Of a stretch of 64,000 nucleotides of DNA, positions 49,912 through 58,713 are shown piece after piece. This DNA comes from Acidobacteriota bacterium (GTDB lineage Bacteria > Acidobacteriota > Blastocatellia > Pyrinomonadales > Pyrinomonadaceae): NCBI GenBank assembly GCA_020200235.1, contig JAIVJC010000134.1:25875-89874 (forward strand), in the 5' to 3' direction. How positions within the stretch are numbered: position 1 is the first letter of the stretch; each line of letters opens with the position of its first letter. The notes below the pieces were generated by a model. It saw only the letters and a list, made by a program, of their open reading frames with translations. It was not told the origin of the DNA and searched no databases. A program made the position numbers and the translations under genes.

Positions 49912-51276
49912 CAGCAGTCTCTCGATGACGCCTTCGAGCGCGTCCTCGGTCGAATCGACCGCGCCGACGCCGACGTAGCGGACGACGCCGCGGCGGTCGA
50001 TCAAAAAAGTCGCGGGCAGCGCGCGCACGCCGTAGCGCAGGTTGTTGGCGTCGTTGGCGGCGACGCCGATGGCGTAGGTGAGCTTCAACTCTTTTTTGAA
50101 CGCGGCGATTGAGGCGAGCTCCGCCGTCGGCGTGAGCGGCTTGCCCTCAGACTCGCCGTAAAGCTCCGTGAGCCCGACGACGGCGAGCCCGCGCCCCTTG
50201 TATTTCTCGTGCAGGCGTTCGAGCCGCGGCATCGTCTCGCGGCAAGGCGCGCACCACGTCGCCCAGAAGTCCAGGAGCACGACCTGACCGCGCAGGGACG
50301 CGATGGTGGTGGTGGCGGCGGCGGCGGCGGCGGTCGTGGTCGCCTCCTTGTGGTCGAGCCAGTGCTTGACGTCGATCTCCGGCACGGTCTCGGCGTGCGC
50401 CGCAGACTCTTCGATCGAGCGCTCGACGGCGAGCGCGTTGCCACTGTTGGCGAGCAGCTCGACGGCGGTCGCGTAGACGTGCGAAGAGGGGAGCGTGAGA
50501 CCGAAGCCGAGCAACTCTTTCATCACGGCGAGCGCCTCCGCGTCCCTTTTCAGTTCCGAGAGGAGGTTGGCGAGCGTGACGCCCGCGGCGTTGATGAGCT
50601 GCGCGCGCTGGACGTAGTCGTTGCTCGTCGTCTCGGCTGCTTTGGCGGCGACGAACGCGGCGCGCGCGTGCGCGGCGGCGGGCTCGAACCTTTGCGCGCG
50701 CGCGTAGGCGTTCGCGAGCGCGATGCGGAGGCGGAAGAGATCGAGCGGGTTCGTCGGCGTGTTGCGCGCGTACTCGTCGAAACTTTTTTCCGCGTCTTCC
50801 AACCGCCCGCCGCGCGCGGCGATCTCGGTCAGGAGGTGGCGCGCCTTCTGGAGTTTCAATTTGTCGGCTTCTTTACGCGACGCGGATTCGGCGAGGAAGC
50901 GCCGCAACGGATCGGCGACGCCCTCCCTGTTGCCCGCGAGCTGTTGGAGCAGACCGAGGAAGTAATAGTCTTCGCCCTTCAACTTCCCGCGCGCCGCGAG
51001 CCGCGCCGCGTTCCCGGCGGCGAGCTCGCGCTGCTCGGCGCGGGTCTTGAGTTCGAGCGCGGCGTCGTAGCGCACGCCCGCGCGGTTGAACTCGGCGAAC
51101 TTGCGTTCGAGAAACTTCGCCGCCTCCTCGTAGAGCGCGGCGGCGTCATCCGCCGCGGCGGGCGACGAGTGCGATCCCTTCTCCGGACTCTTTTGCGCGC
51201 CCGCCGCGGCGGACGCGAGGAGGACGACGCACGAGAGCGCGAGAAGTTTTTGAAGTGGACGCAAGACCGGGCGCAC
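49897..51276 (-). CDS. TlpA-family redoxin with N-terminal helical/TPR-like region
   Basis: VVLLDFWATWCAPCRETMPRLERLHEKYKGRGLAVVGLTE. Confidence 0.9.
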   Translation of the reverse strand: MRPVLRPLQKLLALSCVVLLASAAAGAQKSPEKGSHSSPAAADDAAALYEEAAKFLERKFAEFNRAGVRYDAALELKTRAEQRELAAGNAARLAARGKLKGEDYYFLGLLQQLAGNREGVADPLRRFLAESASRKEADKLKLQKARHLLTEIAARGGRLEDAEKSFDEYARNTPTNPLDLFRLRIALANAYARAQRFEPAAAHARAAFVAAKAAETTSNDYVQRAQLINAAGVTLANLLSELKRDAEALAVMKELLGFGLTLPSSHVYATAVELLANSGNALAVERSIEESAAHAETVPEIDVKHWLDHKEATTTAAAAAATTTIASLRGQVVLLDFWATWCAPCRETMPRLERLHEKYKGRGLAVVGLTELYGESEGKPLTPTAELASIAAFKKELKLTYAIGVAANDANNLRYGVRALPATFLIDRRGVVRYVGVGAVDSTEDALEGVIERLLNEKP

Positions 51277-51280
51277 CCCC

Positions 51281-52681
51281 TCAGTCGCCGCCTTCGGCGG
51301 GCTCGTCGAGCAGCTTGACGATCATCTGTTCGAGCTCTTTGAGGTCTTCGTCGTTCGAGCCGACGTTGAGGTAGCGCACGACGCCGCGCCGGTCGATGAG
51401 CACCGCCGCCGGGATCGAGGTGACGTTGTAGCGCGCGGCGGTCGCGAGACTCTCCGCGGCGGCGACGCCGAAGGGGAGCCGGTTCGCGCGGCGGAAGTTG
51501 CGCAAGGCGTCGTGCTCGCGCTTCGTCCTCACCGGGCGGCCGTCCACGATCTCGTCGCGGTACTGCGTGAAGGCGATGATCGTCAAGCCGCGATCTTTGA
51601 AGCGGCGCTGCCAGTCGCTCATCGCGGGCAGCGCCGCGTGGCACGGCACGCACCACGTCGCCCAGAAGTCCAGGAGCACGACGCGACCGCGCTCGGCGGC
51701 GAGCGTCGTCGGCTTCTGATCGATCCAGTCTTTGACCTCGATCTCGGGGGCGGGGCGCGCGCCCGCGCCGAAGAGCGGATCGTCCCGTTTCGTCATGTAG
51801 CCGACCGCCGGGACGATGCGACCGAGTATCAAACTCGCGCGGCGGTAGAGGTCTGCCGAAGGGAAGCTCACGCTCAGCCGCCGCAGCTCTTGCAGCGCGG
51901 CTATCGCCTCGCCCGTCCGGTTCAACTCGTGCAGGAGCTCGGCGAGGAACTGACCCGAACGGTAGAACATCTCGTCGCGCGACGCGGCGTCGAGGTCACG
52001 CGAGTTCGCATAAATTAACTTCGCCGCGTCGAACGCCGCGCGCCCGTGTGTGACGGCGCGCTCGCGCTCGCCGCTCTTGCGGTAGCCTCTGGCGATGGCG
52101 GTTTCGAGTTGGAAGCGGCGCGCCTGCGCCTTCGAGGTCTCGCCGAGGAACTCGGCGCCTTCCGTCTCCGCTTCCGCGGGCGAGCCGTGCCGGGCGAGCG
52201 CGGTCGCGACGACGAAGCGCGCCGTCGATGCCTGTTCGCCCGTCAGCGAACGGTCGCCCGCGACGGCGCGCAGCGTGGCGATCGCCTGATCGGGCTGACC
52301 CGCGAGGTCCTGGAGGAGCCCCAGGTGAAACTTGTCGGTCGCGTTCAACCCGGAGCGCGCGCCCAACTGGGCGGCGTTGCGCGCGGCGAGCGCGCGCAGC
52401 TCTTCGCCGACCTGCGCCTCGATCTTCTCGGTGAAGTGGAAGCCCTCGCGCTCTAACTCCTGGTACTTCCTGCGCCTGTACCCGGCCGCCTCTTCGTACA
52501 ACTGCGCGGCGGACTTTTCGGCGGCGCGCGCGCGCGGGGCGTCCAACTTGTCAGACTGTTGCGCGAACGTCGCGAGCGCCGCAAGCACGACTAGCGACGC
52601 GACGAGCGCGGGTCGCAGGGCGCGCGGGCGAGTCTTCGCACGGGTTAAAAATTTTTGCGATGTAGTTTCGGCGTAAAACAT
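51281..52681 (-). CDS. TlpA-family redoxin with N-terminal helical/TPR-like region (tandem paralog)
   Basis: VVLLDFWATWCVPCHAALPAMSDWQRRFKDRGLTIIAFTQ. Confidence 0.9.
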   Translation of the reverse strand: MFYAETTSQKFLTRAKTRPRALRPALVASLVVLAALATFAQQSDKLDAPRARAAEKSAAQLYEEAAGYRRRKYQELEREGFHFTEKIEAQVGEELRALAARNAAQLGARSGLNATDKFHLGLLQDLAGQPDQAIATLRAVAGDRSLTGEQASTARFVVATALARHGSPAEAETEGAEFLGETSKAQARRFQLETAIARGYRKSGERERAVTHGRAAFDAAKLIYANSRDLDAASRDEMFYRSGQFLAELLHELNRTGEAIAALQELRRLSVSFPSADLYRRASLILGRIVPAVGYMTKRDDPLFGAGARPAPEIEVKDWIDQKPTTLAAERGRVVLLDFWATWCVPCHAALPAMSDWQRRFKDRGLTIIAFTQYRDEIVDGRPVRTKREHDALRNFRRANRLPFGVAAAESLATAARYNVTSIPAAVLIDRRGVVRYLNVGSNDEDLKELEQMIVKLLDEPAEGGD

Positions 52682-53877
52682 GATCCCTCAGACTCAGCCC
52701 GGCGCGCCGCGATAAAGCGCGCGGGCGAGAAGGGCGCGAGCGGCGCGGGCGTCGCGCCCGACATGACCATCTCCGCGACGAGCGCGCCCGTCAAAGGCGC
52801 GAGCAGGATGCCGTTGCGGTAATGCCCGGTCGCGTAAAAAAGATTTTCGATCCCGGCGGACGCGCCGAGCACGGGCAGATCGTCCTCGGCGCGCGGTCGC
52901 AAGCCAGCCCACTCGCCAGTGATTTTCAAATCGGCGGAGGCGGGCGCGATCCCTTCAGCGCAAAGTCGGATGGCGCGCCTGCCCTCTTCGGTGACGGACT
53001 TGTCGAAGCCTGCGCGCTCGGTCGTCGTCCCGGCGAGCAGCCGCCCGTCCCTGCGCGGCACGACGTAGCCGCCCGCGCCGTAAACGACGTGGCGCACGAG
53101 CGGTTCATTCTCGCGCATCGCGTAGCAGAGAATCTGCCCGCGGACGGGTTCGATGCGCGGCGAGTGCTCCACGTTGGCGTCGAGCACGGGCGCTAAGGGC
53201 GAAGGCGGCGCTGCGTCTGTCTCGATGGTCAGCAGCGACGACCACGCGCCGCAGGCGACGACGACCGCGCCCGCGCCGAACGTGCCGCGCGAAGTCTCGA
53301 CCGAGACGAAGCGCCCCCCGCGCACGTTGAGCGAGCGCGCCTCCGTCTCTTCAAGGACGCGGACGCCCGCGAGGCGGCAGGCGCGCGCCAGCGCGTCGCA
53401 CAGGCGTCGGTTCTCCACCTGCCACTCGCGCGGGAAGCGCAGCGCGCCCCGCACGCGCGCCGAGAGTGCGGGCTCGAGCGCGCGCGTCTCGGCGGCGTCC
53501 AACTGCTCGACGAGGAGCCCGGCGCCGCGTTGCCACTCGAAGCGGCGCGCGTGTTCGCGCTCGTCGTCTTCGGTGAAGGCGAGGCGGAGCGTGCCGGTGC
53601 AGTCGAGCTCGATGTCGACGCCGGTCTCTTCGCGCAGCGCGTCGGCGAAGGCGGGGTAGGCGTCGCGGCTGGAGCAGGCGAAGTTGAAGAAGTCGTCGCG
53701 CGCGTCCGCCTCGACCTGCGGCGCGAGCATCCCCGCGGCAGCCCACGAAGCCTCCGCGCCGAGCCGAGCGCGCTCGACGAGCGTGGTGCGCGTGCCCCGG
53801 CGCGCCAGCTCGCGCGCGACCGAGAGCCCCGCGACCCCGCCGCCTACCACGACGACGTCCGCGCCCGACCCCTCCAT
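52645..53877 (-). CDS. thiO: FAD-dependent glycine oxidase ThiO-like
   Basis: DVVVVGGGVAGLSVARELARRGTRTTLVERARLGAEASWAAAGMLAP; YYATGHYRNGILLAPLT-type C-terminus (FYATGHYRNGILLAPLTGALVAEM). Confidence 0.88.
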   Translation of the reverse strand: MEGSGADVVVVGGGVAGLSVARELARRGTRTTLVERARLGAEASWAAAGMLAPQVEADARDDFFNFACSSRDAYPAFADALREETGVDIELDCTGTLRLAFTEDDEREHARRFEWQRGAGLLVEQLDAAETRALEPALSARVRGALRFPREWQVENRRLCDALARACRLAGVRVLEETEARSLNVRGGRFVSVETSRGTFGAGAVVVACGAWSSLLTIETDAAPPSPLAPVLDANVEHSPRIEPVRGQILCYAMRENEPLVRHVVYGAGGYVVPRRDGRLLAGTTTERAGFDKSVTEEGRRAIRLCAEGIAPASADLKITGEWAGLRPRAEDDLPVLGASAGIENLFYATGHYRNGILLAPLTGALVAEMVMSGATPAPLAPFSPARFIAARRAESEGSCFTPKLHRKNF

Positions 53878-53945
53878 GTTCCGCGAAGCTGCTGGCACGT
53901 TTCGCAAAGTTGCTGGTATGATGACGCTCAAATAAAAACGTCCGT

Positions 53946-54052
53946 TGTTAGTTGTCCGTGGTCAGTTGTTTGCGACTGACTGCGGCGGATGATGCTCGGC
54001 GCGAGTCTCACAGCAACGACCGACGACGGACGACTGACCACGGACAACTGAC

Positions 54053-54053
<1 letters not shown>
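53946..54053. repeat. Heptad inverted repeat (units TGTCCGT/GGTCAGT) abutting the IDH start codon
   Basis: TGTTAGT TGTCCGT GGTCAGT ... reverse complement arm TGTCAGT TGTCCGT GGTCAGT CGTCCGT CGTCGGT CGTTGCT. Confidence 0.85.
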
Positions 54054-55051
<998 letters not shown>

Positions 55052-55265
55052 TCCTCTGCTAGAAAATTCCAGCGCGGAAAACTCGGCTGCGCGAAGGTGT
55101 GTTCGGGGCGTCGTCAGTTTCGGGCGTCGTTGATTTTAAGTCTCCGTGTCGAAAAAATTCGTGCGCTTCTTTCACACTCGCGCCGGCGCCTGCTCTTTCG
55201 AGAGCCGCCCGCGCGCGGGGTTCGCGAGCCGGGGTTCATATCTTTTGACGAGTGAGAGGTCTTCC

Positions 55266-58200
55266 ATGAAGTCTGTCAGGTTCGGCGGGACGCCCGCCAG
55301 GGGTTCGGTCGTGAGATTGCTGGCGCTCGCCGTGGCGTGCGCCCTCGTCGCCGCCGCGGTCGTCGGACTGCTGCCGGGCGCGTCGGCGCAGCAGAAGTCG
55401 GGCGCGGGGTCGAAGCTCCCGGGCTCGTTCACCGGCGCGTCGAAGGGCTCGCCCGTCGCCGGGAGCCGGGAGAAGTCCAGGGCGTCGGGCGCGAAGGCGT
55501 TCTCGACGCCCGACGGCGTGAGCCCGCTAGTGTTGGGCTGCCCGACCCCCCCGGTACAGCTCACGACGTTCCCGCAGACCGTCAACAGCACGCTCTCGTC
55601 GGGCGACTGCACGCTCCCCGACGGCTCGTTCTTCGAAGCCTACACCTTCCAGGGCACGGCGGGTCAGCAGATCGTCATCACGATGAAGTCGCTGAACTAC
55701 GACCCGAACAACGCGGCGACGCTCGACCCGTACCTCTTCCTCATGCGACCGGGCGAGACGACCATCTCGAACGATCCGAACGTCACCATCCAGGACGACG
55801 ACGGCGGCGGCTTGCCGAACGCGCGCATCCCGTCGGCTGACTCGCCGGGCTTCACCGGCACGCTCCCGACGACCGGGACCTACACGATCATCGCCAACAG
55901 CTTCGACGCCGGCGAGACCGGCCCCTACACGCTCTCGCTGGCGGGACCCTGCGCCCCCCAGCAGGTGGCGATCACGCCCGTCGCCGGCTCCCCCGTCACG
56001 ACCAGCGGCACGCTCACCAACAACGACTGCACGCTCGACGACGGCTCCTTCTACGACGTCTTCACTTTCCAGGGCACTGCGGGTCAGCAGGTCGCCATCG
56101 CGATGAACTCCACCGCCTTCAACCCGTTCCTCTTCCTCGTGGGACCGGACGGCGACGAGCTGTTCAGGGATGACACCAACGCCCCCCACGCGGCCTCGAC
56201 GCGGCTCCCGCCCGGCTCGGGCTTCGTGCGCCTGCCGCAGACGGGCACCTACCGCATCATCGCCAACTCGTTCAGCGCGGGCGCGACCGGCAATTACACC
56301 GTAGTGCTCGATCTCAGCACCACCAACTGCCCGTCGAGCCCGATCACGGTCGGCACGCCGGTCAGCGGCTCGCTCGCGACGACCGACTGCAAACTGCCCG
56401 CCGACGCGTCCTTCATCGACGTCTACACCTTCAGCGGCACGGCGGGTCAGGCGATCAGCATCTCGATGACCTCCAGCGCCTTCGACACGTACCTCTTCCT
56501 GCTCACGCCGGGCGGTTCCGTGCTGGACGCCGACGACAACGGGGGCGGCGGCACCAACGCGCGCATCCCCGCGGGCAGCGGCACGCTGACGCTGTCCTCT
56601 TCGGGGACCTACACGATCTACGCCAACTCGGCGGCGGCGGGTCAGACCGGCGCTTACACGCTCACGCTCACGGGCACGCAGACCTGCACCTACTCGCTCC
56701 CCACCGCGAGCCGCACGGTGACGGGCAGCGGCGGCACGTTCACCAACAACTTCACGACGCAGGCGGGGTGCGCCGCCCCGACCGTCACGAGCAACTCCGC
56801 CTTCATCACCGGCACCTCGGCGACCGTCGACGCCGCCGGCAACGGCACGTTCAACTACACGGTGCAGGCGAACGCGTTGACCTCGCCGCGCTCCGGCACG
56901 CTCACCGTCGGCTCGCAGACCTTCACGGTCACGCAGGACGCCGCGTCGTGCGACGTGGCGATCTACCCGCCCGTCCAGCCCTTCACGCAGGGCGGCGGCA
57001 CGGGGCGCTTCACCGTCTTCCCCGCCGGGGCTTGCTCCTGGACGCCTTCGACCTCGACGCCCTGGATCACGATCACCTCGCCCACGGGGGCGACCACCGG
57101 CACGGGGCGCGTGCGCTACACCGTCGCCCCCAACACCACCTCGGCGACGCGCACCGGCTCGATCGTCGTCGGCACGCGCACCTACATCGTGACGCAGACC
57201 TCCACCGCGACCACCCCGCAGGTGCAGTTCAGCAACGCGACCTACTCGGTTAACGAGAACGACGCGTCGAAGTCGATCACCGTCACCGTCTCGCGCATCG
57301 GCGACGTGGCGGGCGCGGCGACCATCGAGTACCGCACGATCGACGATCCGGCGATCGTCCCCTGCGATCCCAACGATCCGAACGCGGTCCCGCAGCGCGG
57401 GAAGGCATTCGCCCGCTGCGACTACTCGACGAACCTCGACACGCTGACCTTCGACATCGGTCAGACCGTCAAGACGTTCACCATCCCGCTCATCAACGAC
57501 ACGCACGTCGAGGGCAACGAGACGTTCCAGATCGCGCTCCAGAACCCGCAGGGCGCGGCCGCCGGCTCGCAGCAGACCGCCACCGTCACCATCGTGGACG
57601 ACGACACCGCGCAGTCGAACACGAACCCGATCAACCAGACGCCGCTCTTCATCCGGATGCAGTACCTCGACTTCCTCTCCCGCGAGCCCGAAGGCGGCGA
57701 GCCGTGGTCGGCGGTCATCAACGGCTGCCCGAACCCCTTCAACACGAACAACGCCGACACGGCTTCGACGAACTGCGACCGCATCAAGGTGTCGGCGGCG
57801 TTCTTCGGCTCGGACGAGTTCAAGGTCAAGGGCTTCTTCGTCTTCCTCTACTACAAGGTCTCCTTCGGCGCGCAGTCGAACCCGAACTACGTGCCGCAGT
57901 ACGACGAGATCGCGCCCGACATGAGGCGCATCACGGGCGTGAGCACGGAGGAGAGGATCGACAAGACGTTCAACTTCGCGGAGGACTGGGTCACGCGCAC
58001 GGCGTTCGTCAACCGCTACGGCTCGAAGACCAACGCGCAGTTCGTCGACGAGTTGCTCGCCAACGTCGGGGCTTCTTTGACGAGCCCCGATCCGGTCTCC
58101 GGCGAGACGCGCAACTCGCTCGTCGCCGCGCTCGACTCCGTGACGAAGACGCGCGCGCAGGTCCTGCGCATCATCGTCGAGAGCCGCGAGGTCAACGACC

Positions 58201-58391
58201 TCCAGCTCAACCCCGCCTTCGTCGCGATGCAGTACTACGGCTACCTGCGCCGCACGCCCGACCCAGGCGGCTACGTGGCGTGGCTCAACACGATCAACCC
58301 GCCCGTGAGCGCCAACCCGCGCGACATGGTCAGGGGCTTCCTCTACGCGGACGAATACTTCCTCCGCTTCGGACCGAACGTCCGGCAGTAG
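55266..58391 (+). CDS. Multidomain secreted protein: three PPC-like repeats, BACON-like domains, Calx-beta, C-terminal DUF4214
   Basis: Repeated YTFQGTAGQQI/VFTFQGTAGQQV/YTFSGTAGQAI units; TYSVNENDASKSITVTVSR...VEGNETFQIAL; FIRMQYLDFLSREPEGG. Confidence 0.85.
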   Translation: MKSVRFGGTPARGSVVRLLALAVACALVAAAVVGLLPGASAQQKSGAGSKLPGSFTGASKGSPVAGSREKSRASGAKAFSTPDGVSPLVLGCPTPPVQLTTFPQTVNSTLSSGDCTLPDGSFFEAYTFQGTAGQQIVITMKSLNYDPNNAATLDPYLFLMRPGETTISNDPNVTIQDDDGGGLPNARIPSADSPGFTGTLPTTGTYTIIANSFDAGETGPYTLSLAGPCAPQQVAITPVAGSPVTTSGTLTNNDCTLDDGSFYDVFTFQGTAGQQVAIAMNSTAFNPFLFLVGPDGDELFRDDTNAPHAASTRLPPGSGFVRLPQTGTYRIIANSFSAGATGNYTVVLDLSTTNCPSSPITVGTPVSGSLATTDCKLPADASFIDVYTFSGTAGQAISISMTSSAFDTYLFLLTPGGSVLDADDNGGGGTNARIPAGSGTLTLSSSGTYTIYANSAAAGQTGAYTLTLTGTQTCTYSLPTASRTVTGSGGTFTNNFTTQAGCAAPTVTSNSAFITGTSATVDAAGNGTFNYTVQANALTSPRSGTLTVGSQTFTVTQDAASCDVAIYPPVQPFTQGGGTGRFTVFPAGACSWTPSTSTPWITITSPTGATTGTGRVRYTVAPNTTSATRTGSIVVGTRTYIVTQTSTATTPQVQFSNATYSVNENDASKSITVTVSRIGDVAGAATIEYRTIDDPAIVPCDPNDPNAVPQRGKAFARCDYSTNLDTLTFDIGQTVKTFTIPLINDTHVEGNETFQIALQNPQGAAAGSQQTATVTIVDDDTAQSNTNPINQTPLFIRMQYLDFLSREPEGGEPWSAVINGCPNPFNTNNADTASTNCDRIKVSAAFFGSDEFKVKGFFVFLYYKVSFGAQSNPNYVPQYDEIAPDMRRITGVSTEERIDKTFNFAEDWVTRTAFVNRYGSKTNAQFVDELLANVGASLTSPDPVSGETRNSLVAALDSVTKTRAQVLRIIVESREVNDLQLNPAFVAMQYYGYLRRTPDPGGYVAWLNTINPPVSANPRDMVRGFLYADEYFLRFGPNVRQ

Positions 58392-58415
58392 CCGGGCGGG
58401 GAGAGTCACACGACG

Positions 58416-58458
58416 AAGCCGGGGCGCGTGCTCGCATCGCACGCGCCCCGGCTTTTTT
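58416..58458 (+). terminator. Rho-independent terminator of DUF4214 protein gene
   Basis: AAGCCGGGGCGCGTG-ctcgcatcg-CACGCGCCCCGGCTTTTTT. Confidence 0.92.
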
Positions 58459-58486
58459 CTTCTTGAGTTCTTAATGGCAGCAGTTG

Positions 58487-58573
58487 AACGATGAAGTATG
58501 AACGATGAACGATGAACGATGAACTGAAGGCAGTTGCTCTCGCTTCATCGTTCATCGTTCCTACTTCATCGTT
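58487..58573. repeat. Heptad inverted repeat (unit AACGATG), second copy
   Basis: AACGATG AAGTATG AACGATG AACGATG AACGATG AAC ... CTTCATCGTTCATCGTTCCTACTTCATCGTT. Confidence 0.9.
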
Positions 58574-58594
58574 TGATTCGTCCTCTTGTCCGGG

Positions 58595-58663
58595 GACGCG
58601 CCGGGCGTCGTCGCCGTGAAGCTCATGTTGGGGGCCTCTTCACGCGACGACGCCCGGCGCGTC
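58595..58663. repeat. Long hairpin, 26-bp arms with one bulge
   Basis: GACGCGCCGGGCGTCGTCGC(c)GTGAAG ... CTTCACGCGACGACGCCCGGCGCGTC. Confidence 0.9.
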
Positions 58664-58713
58664 GGACGGGGCGCGTCGCCCCGTCCAAACTCGACTGAGG
58701 GACGACCGCCGAC

